A stretch of DNA of 56,640 nucleotides, taken from NCBI GenBank assembly GCA_005883955.1, contig VAXH01000062.1, positions 1 to 56,640 on the forward strand, read 5' to 3'. The notes below the pieces were generated by a model, which saw nothing but the letters and a program-made list of their open reading frames with translations, ran no database searches and was not told the origin of the DNA. Origin of the DNA: Actinomycetota bacterium. GTDB taxonomy: Bacteria; Actinomycetota; Thermoleophilia; Gaiellales; Gaiellaceae. The position numbers and the translations under genes are program-made. This document shows, piece by piece, positions 16,287 to 23,305 of the stretch; the stretch's first letter is position 1; the number at the start of each line of letters is the position of its first letter.

Positions 16287-16553
16287 ATGGCTTCACTGAA
16301 GGACGTCGAGCAAGTCGCCGACGACCTGTCGGCTCTGGTCGATCAGCTGCGCAGGGAGATCAAAAACAACGCCAGCTTCGACAGGCTCGTCCAGCTCGCC
16401 GATGAGATCAGCGAGCACGCCGACGAGGCCGCGGGCACCTTCAGCACGGTCAACGACGCGCTCATGAGTCGGCTGAACGAGCTCAAAGGCGGAACCCGAG
16501 GCTCGGGCAGCGGGAGCGTTTCCGGCTCTGCCCGCGCGAAAGCACGCTCATAG
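16287..16553 (+). CDS. small coiled-coil protein downstream of gvpK, 88 aa
   Basis: No family recognised. Residues 1-66 are predicted helical with heptad-like leucines (VEQVADDLSALVDQLRREIK, RLVQLADEISEHADEAAGTF); the tail is Gly/Ser/Arg rich (GGTRGSGSGSVSGSARAKAR). ATG 16287 has an AAAGGAG ribosome site with good spacing, after a 67-base gap that separates it from the overlapping core and could hold an internal promoter. The likely role is as a gas vesicle accessory, from context only. Confidence 0.75.
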   Translation: MASLKDVEQVADDLSALVDQLRREIKNNASFDRLVQLADEISEHADEAAGTFSTVNDALMSRLNELKGGTRGSGSGSVSGSARAKARS

Positions 16554-16573
16554 CCAGACACCGAGGAGGGATG

Positions 16574-16942
16574 ATGGCAATCGAGGAAGATCAGCAGGAA
16601 TCGCAGCACGGCGGTGACGGACCCGGAAAGGGCACCGCTGTCAAAGCGGCTGCAGCGGCCGCGGCCACGAGTGTCGCGGCCCTGGCGGCGAAGAAGGCGA
16701 TGTCGCATCGCGGTTCGAACTCGGGCAACGGCAACTCGGGATCGGGTGGCGACGTCGGCTCCGTTCTCGGCTCGGTCCTTTCGGGCGGGTGGGACGCGGC
16801 GCGCGATGCGCTGATCCCCGCTGCCGAGGACGCCGCAGGGGCCGCGGGCGAGTACCTCGCCACGAAGGGACCGGAGATCGTCCGCGATCGAATCGTCCCG
16901 CGCTTCATCGAATCGTTCAACGAGGCGCACAGCGCGAGCTGA
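16574..16942 (+). CDS. gas vesicle operon accessory protein with Ala-rich helix, 122 aa
   Basis: Unknown family. After an acidic start it has the Ala-rich module (AVKAAAAAAATSVAALAAKK), a Gly/Ser/Asn linker, and a C-terminal helix pair (WDAARDALIPAAEDAAGAAG, EYLATKGPEIVRDRIVPRFI, ESFNEAHSAS). The KGPEIVRDRIVPRF part resembles KKGPDLMKML in the first gene of the operon. Two ATGs occur at 16571 and 16574; the second is preferred because GGAGGG (16565-16570) touches the first. Confidence 0.72.
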   Translation: MAIEEDQQESQHGGDGPGKGTAVKAAAAAAATSVAALAAKKAMSHRGSNSGNGNSGSGGDVGSVLGSVLSGGWDAARDALIPAAEDAAGAAGEYLATKGPEIVRDRIVPRFIESFNEAHSAS

Positions 16943-16970
16943 CGCTGCAAACGCGAGACCGGAGGTCGAG

Positions 16971-17465
16971 ATGGACAATGAGAACGAAAACGAGAACGAG
17001 AACGAAGGTATGTCGACCGGTAAAAAGGTCGTCGCCGGCGCGGCTGTAGGCGTAGCGGTTCCCGCAGCCGTCGGCGTCGCGAAGAAGCTACTCGGAAGCG
17101 GGGACGACCAGGAGGACGAAGGGAACGCCCAGGCTGAGCGCTCCGGCCCAGCCGCGCGCAAGTCCACGAGTTCTGCCGGGAGCCGATCGTCGTCGGCGAC
17201 CCGACGAGGGAGCTCGTCGTCGAAGCGGTCGAGCGGTCGCAGCAGCGCGAGCAGCAACCGGAGCCGCAGCGGCTCGTCCGGCGGGAAGAGCCGGTCCCGT
17301 ACGACCGCTAGCTCGTCGCGCGGCAGGTCGGGCGGCTCGTCCTTGGGCGGAAGCAATCGGACGAAGGAGCAGCTCTACAACCAGGCGAAACGGTTGAAGA
17401 TCGAGGGCCGCTCCACGATGAACAAAGCACAGCTCGAGCGCGCGATCAACCGCGCACGTTCGTAG
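16971..17465 (+). CDS. Ser/Arg-rich protein with C-terminal Rho_N/SAP-like helix motif, 164 aa
   Basis: Last gene of the gas vesicle operon. It starts with a (Asn-Glu)n microsatellite (DNENENENENEGM), then an Ala/Val-rich helix (KKVVAGAAVGVAVPAAVGVA, KKLLGS), an acidic patch, about 75 residues of Ser/Arg/Gly low complexity, and a folded end (RTKEQLYNQAKRLKIEGRST, MNKAQLERAINRAR). That end resembles the Rho N-terminal/SAP-like helix-extended-helix, which often binds nucleic acid. The first helix matches the module in its neighbours. The ribosome site GGAGG precedes ATG 16971. A role at the vesicle surface or in anchoring vesicles to the nucleoid is speculative. Confidence 0.72.
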   Translation: MDNENENENENEGMSTGKKVVAGAAVGVAVPAAVGVAKKLLGSGDDQEDEGNAQAERSGPAARKSTSSAGSRSSSATRRGSSSSKRSSGRSSASSNRSRSGSSGGKSRSRTTASSSRGRSGGSSLGGSNRTKEQLYNQAKRLKIEGRSTMNKAQLERAINRARS

Positions 17466-17839
17466 AGCAGGGACGGGCCCGCGCGTTTCGGCGCGGGGGC
17501 CCGAGCTCGCCCTTCCGAGCTCGCCCTTCTTCTCTGCGCAAAACAGGGCCGCGAGCGCGATTCTCGTCTGCCCAGAAGGTAAAGCGGCGTCGTCGCGAGC
17601 AACGTCTCCGGCGAGATTTCGCGGAGGATGAACTCGTCGTAGCCAAAGAGGCTCGCTGCGACCGCGGAGATCGTCCGCGCTCCGTCGAGCGGTGTCAGGT
17701 GCCCCTTCTCGACGCCGCCTTGAATCTCCTTCACAAGCCGCTGCGCGACCTGCCATTTCGGCTCGATCGTGCGCCCAAAGTCGGCCGGCTTCATCGAGGC
17801 GAACTGCTGGACGAGAGATGGTGTGACCGTTGCCGCCAT
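17375..17839 (-). CDS. hypothetical protein, N-terminal 95 residues convincing, C-terminus doubtful
   Basis: The start is strongly supported: ATG 17839 has GAAGGGAGG a few bases upstream. Residues 1-95 look like a real conserved cytoplasmic protein (QQFASMKPADFGRTIEPKWQ, VAQRLVKEIQGGVEKGHLTP, AVAASLFGYDEFILREISPE, TLLATTPLYLLGR). After that the frame becomes Arg/Ser/Ala-rich and crosses the gas vesicle terminator into the 3' end of the Ser/Arg-rich gene, a 91-base convergent overlap. I suspect the ancestral protein ended near 17560 and that the frame is now shifted or run on. No function recognised. Confidence 0.6.
   Translation of the reverse strand: MAATVTPSLVQQFASMKPADFGRTIEPKWQVAQRLVKEIQGGVEKGHLTPLDGARTISAVAASLFGYDEFILREISPETLLATTPLYLLGRRESRSRPCFAQRRRASSEGRARAPAPKRAGPSLLYERARLIARSSCALFIVERPSIFNRFAWL
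17474..17503. terminator. hairpin at end of gas vesicle operon
   Basis: CGGGCCCGCGC (17474-17484) pairs with GCGCGGGGGCCCG (17491-17503) with a 2-base bulge and 6-base loop, 9 bases after the last stop. There is no U-run; a tandem GAGCTCGCCCTTC repeat follows. Probable transcript end, possibly Rho-assisted. Confidence 0.5.
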
Positions 17840-17920
17840 TGAAAACCTCCCTTCAAGGTCGGAGAACGGTTCGGCGACAAGCTAACAAGGGCCGGGCCGG
17901 CGAGAGGCCATTTTCCCGCT

Positions 17921-17948
17921 TTTTGCAGAATCCGATTTTCCTGCAAAA
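17921..17948. promoter_or_regulatory. TTTTGCAG/CTGCAAAA inverted repeat
   Basis: A perfect 8-base inverted repeat (17921-17928 and 17941-17948), AT-rich against the local background, lies about 82 bases upstream of the start at 17839. Read on the minus strand it is also a near direct repeat, GGATTTTGCA and GGATTCTGCA, 18 bases apart. Candidate operator for the minus-strand gene. Confidence 0.45.
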
Positions 17949-18008
17949 TCCATAAAAAGCTGCCGTGACGCCACTCAGTTGAGGTGCCTCGCGATGTCCC
18001 CTCTCGAA

Positions 18009-18060
18009 CCGCTGAGCAGCCGAAATAGGCGGAGCCTCTCGACCGCGAGGGTGCCTCGTA
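18009..18060 (+). repeat. dispersed 52-bp repeat, copy 2
   Basis: Gapless partner of 6659-6710 (44 of 52 identical). This copy can form a small hairpin CTCG-ACCG-CGAG in the conserved block. It is intergenic. Confidence 0.75.
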
Positions 18061-18077
18061 GATTGAGACCCCCGCCG

Positions 18078-18107
18078 CGCCCCGGCCGTTCGCACACGAC
18101 CGGGGCG
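18078..18107 (-). terminator. hairpin downstream of the Asp-box protein gene
   Basis: CGCCCCGGCCG (18078-18088) pairs with CGACCGGGGCG (18097-18107) with one mismatch and an 8-base loop, 15 bases past the minus-strand stop at 18122. There is no U-run on the minus strand. Confidence 0.5.
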
Positions 18108-18121
18108 TCACGGTTCGTCGT

Positions 18122-19690
18122 TTATGGAGAGATCTTCGCCAGGTAGGTGTTGTCCTTGTCCGTCGCCGTGGTCTTGGAGAAGAACGACGTGAAGGTCGTG
18201 CCGATCGAGTCCAAGCCCTCGTAGTCGCCGAGGAAGTAGCCGCCGGCGGTCGCGGCGTTCTCGATGTCGAACGGTCCGCTGACATGGTTCTCCGCCCAGT
18301 TCGCTGGATCAGTGCAGTCAGTGGTTGCATGGCAATGGATGAACCACTGGTCCGTCGGGAGCCCGGGGGCCGGAGTGTTGTTGCGGAAGTCGTAGTAGGT
18401 GACTCCGACCGTGCCGTCGCTTGCCACATGGACCGACGGCGTGAAGGCCTGGACGTCGCCCGGCGACTGGTCGATCCGCGACAGCGGCGACCAGGTTAGT
18501 CCGCCGTCGGTGGACTCCGTGAAGACGACGGTGCTGTGGAACGTCGACTTGACCTTCTCGCTGCCGAAGCTATCCCCCCAGACGGCGTAGAGGTTGCCGT
18601 AGCCCGGGCTCGTCGGGTTGAGGTCGGCGGCGATGTCCGGCAAGCCGCCTCCCGCCCGCACGGAGCTACCCGTGTCCGGGTCGAACACCCGCACCGCACG
18701 CTCCGGGGCCACTTCGATGGGCTCCGACCAGGTCGCCCCACGGTCTGTCGAGCGCTGCACCTGGATGTCGAATCCGGGGACGTTCTTCCCGGAGCCCTGG
18801 AGGGAGTCGAAGATATCGACGAGGGTCCCATCGGGTAGCACTGCGATCTGATTGCCGATCGTGCCTGCGTTGTTGGTCCGTTTGAAGATGGCCCGCGCCG
18901 GCTCCCAGCTCTGGCCGCCGTTGGTGGTGCGAGAGAACAGCGTGTCGCCACGGAACGCAAAGGAGTGTTCGGCGTTGACGCTCTCGGCCTCGCCCGGCTT
19001 CCGGAGGCGGTCCCACACCGCGTAGACGTAGTTCGAGTTGAACGGGTCGGCGGTGATGGACTCCTTGTCGTTGAAGAAGAAGGGAGCTACATCCGCGTCA
19101 CCTGTGTCTCGGACGAGCGTCACCGGGTTGCTCCAGGTGTCGCCGCCATCGGTGGACTTGCTCACCAGAACCCCGCTGCCCGTGGTCGAGGTGGGGCCGA
19201 TGAAGGTGAGCGAGAGGCTGATGAAATACGCGTCACCGTTGGGGGAGAAGGTGACCCAGGGGTCCGAGGCTCGCTGGAAGTCCCCGCCGTTCGTAACGGT
19301 CCCGCCGGCGCAGCTACTGAAGTGCGGATGCGTGGAGCTCCAGGTCAACCCGCCGTCGTGGGTGACCGCCGCCGCCAGTCCGCGGGCCCCACCGAAGGTG
19401 TACCGGTCCTGTTGGTAGACGCCGATGATGTTGTCCGAGTCCGTGGGGTTCACCGCGACCCAGGGCTCGAGCTCGGTGTTCACGTAGTTGGTCTCCCCAG
19501 GGATCAAGAACCCCGAGATGTCGCAGGAGGCGAAGGGGCTGTTGCCATTGGCCGGCGGGCTGGGGGTGCCCGAAGCCTGATACACGACCGTCGTCGCGTA
19601 CGGTCCCGCAGACGCTGGGGCGAGGGGAATGAGAAGAATCAACAGGGCCGCAAAAACCGCGGCCGCCGCTCGAGGGATGCCTTTCCGCAT
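18122..19690 (-). CDS. secreted Asp-box (BNR/sialidase-like) beta-propeller protein, 522 aa
   Basis: Residues 1-28 are a Sec signal peptide (MRKGIPRAAAAVFAALLILL, cleavage near ASA-GPYA). The mature protein carries at least five Asp-box motifs of the S-x-D-x-G-x-x-W type (THDGGLTW, STDGGDTW, TTNGGQSW, STDRGATW, STDGGLTW), characteristic of sialidase-type propellers and photosystem/exo-alpha-sialidase-like proteins. It also has WVAVNPTDSDNIIGVYQQDR and VGVTYYDFRNN. The sialidase Arg triad cannot be assigned, so enzymatic activity is unproven; many such proteins are extracellular binding proteins. The start is ATG 19690, 7 bases after AAGGAGG; an in-frame start 17 codons upstream lacks a ribosome site. 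It is expected to be extracellular. Confidence 0.85.
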   Translation of the reverse strand: MRKGIPRAAAAVFAALLILLIPLAPASAGPYATTVVYQASGTPSPPANGNSPFASCDISGFLIPGETNYVNTELEPWVAVNPTDSDNIIGVYQQDRYTFGGARGLAAAVTHDGGLTWSSTHPHFSSCAGGTVTNGGDFQRASDPWVTFSPNGDAYFISLSLTFIGPTSTTGSGVLVSKSTDGGDTWSNPVTLVRDTGDADVAPFFFNDKESITADPFNSNYVYAVWDRLRKPGEAESVNAEHSFAFRGDTLFSRTTNGGQSWEPARAIFKRTNNAGTIGNQIAVLPDGTLVDIFDSLQGSGKNVPGFDIQVQRSTDRGATWSEPIEVAPERAVRVFDPDTGSSVRAGGGLPDIAADLNPTSPGYGNLYAVWGDSFGSEKVKSTFHSTVVFTESTDGGLTWSPLSRIDQSPGDVQAFTPSVHVASDGTVGVTYYDFRNNTPAPGLPTDQWFIHCHATTDCTDPANWAENHVSGPFDIENAATAGGYFLGDYEGLDSIGTTFTSFFSKTTATDKDNTYLAKISP

Positions 19691-19811
19691 ATAGCACCTC
19701 CTTCGGATCGAACCGAAAACCGCGGGGCATCTTGCGGGCATAGCCTCGGCGATGTCAAGCAGCGCCAGCAGCTTTCCGCGCCCCGCGGATCCGGGCCACC
19801 GGATCTTCGCG

Positions 19812-19840
19812 TTGACTCGGCTTCAAGAACACCGTAGTGT
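19812..19840 (+). promoter_or_regulatory. promoter of the XRE-cupin/polyamine transporter operon
   Basis: TTGACT (19812-19817) and TAGTGT (19835-19840) are separated by 17 bases, a good housekeeping-type promoter about 40 bases before the start at 19880. Autoregulation by the encoded XRE-cupin protein is likely by analogy. Confidence 0.6.
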
Positions 19841-19879
19841 CGCTTCAGTTTTCCTTCGACGGGGTCTAAGGAGATCTGG

Positions 19880-20416
19880 ATGCCGTCGAGCGCACCCGAC
19901 GTCTCAACTGAAATCGATGTCGGGGAGCGACTCCAGGCCGAGCGGTCGGGCCTCAGCGAGAGCTTCCTGAGCCAGGTCGAACGCGGGCGCGCCAGCGCGA
20001 GCATCGCCTCGCTGCGGCGAATTGCCGACGCGCTCGGCGTCACGATGGCCGACCTGTTCGAGCCGGACGGTCTGCCCGGGCCGCGGGTGCTCAAGCGTGA
20101 CGCGAGACCGGCCCTCTCCTTCGGCGTCCTCGGCCGCAAGCTGCTGCTGACTCCCGGGCCGCTGCATCACCTCGAGGTCTTCGCGGGCGAGCTCGAGGTG
20201 GGAGGGTCGACGGGTGAGGAGGCCTACGCGCACGGCGACTCCGAGGAGCTCTTCGTCGTCCAGTCCGGAACAGTGCAGCTCGAGCTCGGCGGCGAGCTCT
20301 TCGAGCTCGAGCGCGGGGACAGCATCGTCTATCGCAGCTCTACGCCGCACCGCGTCTCGAACACCGGCCAGGAGCTCGCCGAAGTGATGTGGATCGTCAG
20401 TCCGCCCAGCTACTAG
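19880..20416 (+). CDS. XRE-cupin transcriptional regulator with shortened HTH, 178 aa
   Basis: HTH-cupin regulators of this type (PuuR-like) control polyamine and amino-acid genes. The recognition part is intact (ERSGLSESFLSQVERGRASA, SIASLRRIADALGVTMADLF) and the C-terminal cupin is clear (HLEVFAGELEVGGSTGEEAY, HGDSEELFVVQSGTVQLELG, FELERGDSIVYRSSTPHRVS, NTGQELAEVMWIVSPP). Before the recognition helices the sequence jumps from VGERLQ straight to AERSG. Family members have about 13 more residues there (helix 1 and its turn), so this HTH lacks its first helix by an in-frame deletion. The ribosome site AAGGAG precedes ATG 19880. It is the first gene of the transporter operon. Confidence 0.85.
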   Translation: MPSSAPDVSTEIDVGERLQAERSGLSESFLSQVERGRASASIASLRRIADALGVTMADLFEPDGLPGPRVLKRDARPALSFGVLGRKLLLTPGPLHHLEVFAGELEVGGSTGEEAYAHGDSEELFVVQSGTVQLELGGELFELERGDSIVYRSSTPHRVSNTGQELAEVMWIVSPPSY

Positions 20417-20437
20417 GGGGAAGAAGGAGGAGACGAG

Positions 20438-21550
20438 ATGGACAAGCACGAGGAGACGGAGAAACGGCTCAGCCGAGAGCAGCTCCTGAAGCTCACGGCC
20501 GCCGCGGGAGGAGCGACCCTCCTGGGAGGCCGTTTCGACACGGCGCAGGCAGCGATCGAGCGGTTGGGCGCCGAGTCTGGCCGGCTACAGGTGCTCGACT
20601 GGCCGGGCTACGGCAATGACGGCGGCCAGGCCATGTTCGCCCGCTACGTGAAGACCCACCCGAACAACAAGCCGCAGTTCACTCAGATGACCAGCGAGTC
20701 CGACGCGCTCGGCCGGATCCACGCGGGGTTCAAGCCTGACCTTTTCCGACCGTACGTCGGCTGGGTCAAGTATTTCGCGACCAGCGGCCTCGTCCAGCCC
20801 TGGGACACGAAGCAGATCTCGAACTTCAAGCACCTCAACCCGTTCATGGTCAAGGCCGGCCAGTACAACGGCAAGCAGTACGGGATCCCGGACGACTGGG
20901 GCTTCGACGCGATCCTCTACCGCAGCGACAAGGTGCACCCCAAAGCCCGCTCGTGGGGCCTGCTGTTCGACGAGCGCTAAAAGGGCAAGATCGCCTGGTT
21001 CGACGATCTCGAGATGCTCACGATCGCCGGCCTCTATCTCGGCTTCGACAAGCCGTGGCGGCAGTCCGACGCGGAGCTCAAGAAGTCCCAGAAGCTGCTG
21101 ATGTCGAAGAAGCACCTCGTCCGGTTGATCTGGTCCTCGGAGACGAACCTCTGGGAGGCCTTCGGGTCAGGCGACCTCTGGATCGCCTACGCGTGGCCCA
21201 ACGACTGGGTGCAGATGAAGAAGAAGAAGCTTCAGGTCGTCTACATGCGTCCCAAGGAGAAGCCGATCGCCTGGGTGGGCATGTTCATGCTCCTGAAGGA
21301 CTCGAAGCGGCCACACCTCGCACACTCGTACGTCAACGCTTGGAGCTCGGCCCGCTCGGGGAAGTGGCTCGAGGACAACTACGGCTACGGCCATGCGAAC
21401 ACGCTCGCACGGCCGTCGTCGAGTGCTCTGCTCAAGGCGCTTCAGCTCACAAATCCGAAGGCGGTGACCGAGCCGAGCGCACACCTCGACCGCGACATCC
21501 CGCGCCGCGCTCTCTACGCCAGGATGTGGGAAGAAGTGAAAGCCTCCTGA
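20438..21550 (+). pseudogene. potD: polyamine-type ABC substrate-binding protein, interrupted by in-frame TAA
   Basis: Extracellular solute-binding protein family 1, PotD/PotF type. The N-terminus has a Tat-like or lipoprotein-like signal (KRLSREQLLKLTAAAGGATL). The binding protein reads VLDWPGYGNDGGQAMFARYV, GRIHAGFKPDLFRPYVGWVK, YFATSGLVQPWDTKQISNFK, YGIPDDWGFDAILYRSDKVH, then a TAA stop at 20978-20980. Translation continues in the same frame without any shift as KGKIAWFDDLEMLTIAGLYL, SGDLWIAYAWPNDWVQMKKK and IPRRALYARMWEEVKAS to 21550. A Tyr codon (TAC to TAA) is the likely original. The first part alone (180 residues) is one lobe and should not bind ligand. The cognate permeases and ATPase are intact, so this is either a fresh null allele, a sequencing error or programmed readthrough. 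Confidence 0.88.
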
Positions 21551-21569
21551 CGCGGGGTCAGTAAGAAAC

Positions 21570-22484
21570 GTGACGCTCGTCGACGCCGGCAGCCCGCCGG
21601 AGCTCGTCCCCCGGCCGAGGCGGCTGCGGCTCGACCTGACGACGCCGGCGCTGCTCGGCCTGCCGCTGGCCTGGCTGGCCGTCTTCTTCCTCGTGCCGAT
21701 CGCGATTGTCGCGGCGTACAGCTTCGACGTGTACTCCCTGAACTCAGGGCCGCACGGCTTCACGCTGACCGCCTGGCACGACTTCCTGCACAGCTCGGTC
21801 TACCTCAAGCTTTTCTGGAAGTCCGTGAAACTGTCGCTGACGGTCTCGGCGATCATCGTGTTGCTCGCCTATCCGCTCGCGTACTACCTGGCGCTCTCCG
21901 GCACGAAGCGCAAGTACATCCTCTTGCTTCTCCTGATCGCGCCGTTCCTGACGAGCTATCTGCTGCGGGTGCTGGCCTGGAAGGTGATCCTCGGAAACCA
22001 GGGCGCGGTCAACACATTCCTCTTCTGGACCGGGCTCCGGTCGCCCGACCACCCGCTCTCCCAACTCCTCTACAGCAGGTTCGCGGTGATGCTGGTGCTC
22101 GGCTACATCTGGCTCCCGTTCGTGGCCCTTCCGATCTTCGTCTCGCTCGAGAGCCTCGACCGGCGGCTGCTCGAGGCGGCGAGCGATCTCGGCGCCAGCC
22201 GCCTGCAAGCCTTCCGGCGGGTAACGCTGCCGCTCTCGTTGCCCGGCGTCGTCGCGGCGTTCCTCTTCGTCTTCATCCCGACGCTCGGCGAGTTCGTCAC
22301 GCCGTCGCTGGTCGGGGGTGCAAGCGGCTACCTGTACGGCAACCAGATCGTCGACTTGTTCGGCACCGGCTTTCCCGACTGGGAGACGGGCTCGGTGCTC
22401 GCGATCTTCCTTCTCGGCGTCGTCGCGATCCTGACCGTGGTCTTCGCGCGCTTCCTCCAGCCCGCGGAGGTGACCGTCGACTGA
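21570..22484 (+). CDS. potB: polyamine-type ABC transporter permease PotB, 304 aa
   Basis: Six-helix inner-membrane permease: LLGLPLAWLAVFFLVPIAIV, LKLSLTVSAIIVLLAYPLAY, ILLLLLIAPFLTSYLLRVLA, a large loop, then the EAA coupling motif EAASDLGASRLQAFRRVTLP and LPGVVAAFLFVFIPTLGEFV, which contacts the ATPase. The N-terminal 30 residues are a cytoplasmic Pro/Arg-rich lead. GTG 21570 is 19 bases after the potD stop. The stop overlaps the potC start by 1 base. Confidence 0.9.
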   Translation: MTLVDAGSPPELVPRPRRLRLDLTTPALLGLPLAWLAVFFLVPIAIVAAYSFDVYSLNSGPHGFTLTAWHDFLHSSVYLKLFWKSVKLSLTVSAIIVLLAYPLAYYLALSGTKRKYILLLLLIAPFLTSYLLRVLAWKVILGNQGAVNTFLFWTGLRSPDHPLSQLLYSRFAVMLVLGYIWLPFVALPIFVSLESLDRRLLEAASDLGASRLQAFRRVTLPLSLPGVVAAFLFVFIPTLGEFVTPSLVGGASGYLYGNQIVDLFGTGFPDWETGSVLAIFLLGVVAILTVVFARFLQPAEVTVD

Positions 22485-23305
22485 TGGACGTCGCGCTCTC
22501 GAAGAACGGCGCACGGCTGCTGAGAGCCTTCTTCGCTCTCATCGTGCTCTTTCTCTACGCGCCGATCGTCATCCTGCTGATCTTCTCGTTCAACAACTCG
22601 GAGGTGCCCTCGTTCCCGCTCTCCGGGTTCACTCTCCACTGGTACCACGAGTTCCTCTCGAACTCGGACCTCAAAGGCGCGCTCGAGACGAGCGGGATTA
22701 TCGCGGCCCTCTCCAGCACGGGGGCAGTCGTGCTCGGGCTGCTCGCGGCGATGGCGCTCACGCGTCGCCGCTTCCGGGGGAAGGCCGCCGTTTCCGCGCT
22801 GCTTCTCAGCCCGCTGGTGATCCCCTACGTCGTCTTCGGCATCTCTCTGCTCCTGCTCTTCCACACGATCGGTGTGCCGCGGTCGGTCCTGACCGTGGTG
22901 ATCGGGCACATCGTCATCAGCGTGCCTTACACGCTTCTCGTCCTCGTTCCGCGTCTGAACCAGATCGACATCTCGCTCGAGGAGGCGGCGTTCGACCTCG
23001 GTGCAAGCCGGCTGCGGACGTTTCGCTCGATCACGCTGCCGCTGATCCTGCCCGCGATTCTCTCCGCCTTCCTGATCGCGTTCACGACCTCGTTCGACGA
23101 GTACGCGGTCGCATCGTTCGTCGTCGGCACGCGGGCGACGTTCCCGATCTACCTCTACTCCGCGCTCCGTTTCCCGAGCCAGCTGCCGCAGGTGATCGCG
23201 GTCGCGGTGGTCGTGCTCGTCCTCTCGCTTGCCGTGGTCGTCGCCGCGGAGGTCGGCCGGAGGATCGCGGAACGGCGCTTCGCCTCGCTCGAAAGCTCCG
23301 GCTAG
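22484..23305 (+). CDS. potC: polyamine-type ABC transporter permease PotC, 273 aa
   Basis: Second permease subunit of the transporter: LLRAFFALIVLFLYAPIVIL, FNNSEVPSFPLSGFTLHWYH, ALLLSPLVIPYVVFGISLLL, the EAA loop EEAAFDLGASRLRTFRSITL and the PotC-typical AFTTSFDEYAVASFVVG. Length and topology (six helices) are normal. The stop codon overlaps, on the other strand, the stop of the ATPase gene, so the ATPase is encoded convergently rather than in the operon. Confidence 0.9.
   Translation: MDVALSKNGARLLRAFFALIVLFLYAPIVILLIFSFNNSEVPSFPLSGFTLHWYHEFLSNSDLKGALETSGIIAALSSTGAVVLGLLAAMALTRRRFRGKAAVSALLLSPLVIPYVVFGISLLLLFHTIGVPRSVLTVVIGHIVISVPYTLLVLVPRLNQIDISLEEAAFDLGASRLRTFRSITLPLILPAILSAFLIAFTTSFDEYAVASFVVGTRATFPIYLYSALRFPSQLPQVIAVAVVVLVLSLAVVVAAEVGRRIAERRFASLESSG

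Noticed and set aside
7060-20980. Stop-codon reassignment (TGA as Trp, TAA as Tyr) to rescue the interrupted genes
   Set aside because: TAA, TGA and TAG end many intact genes here, including csp (TAG), folD (TAA) and gatA (TGA), so the code is standard.
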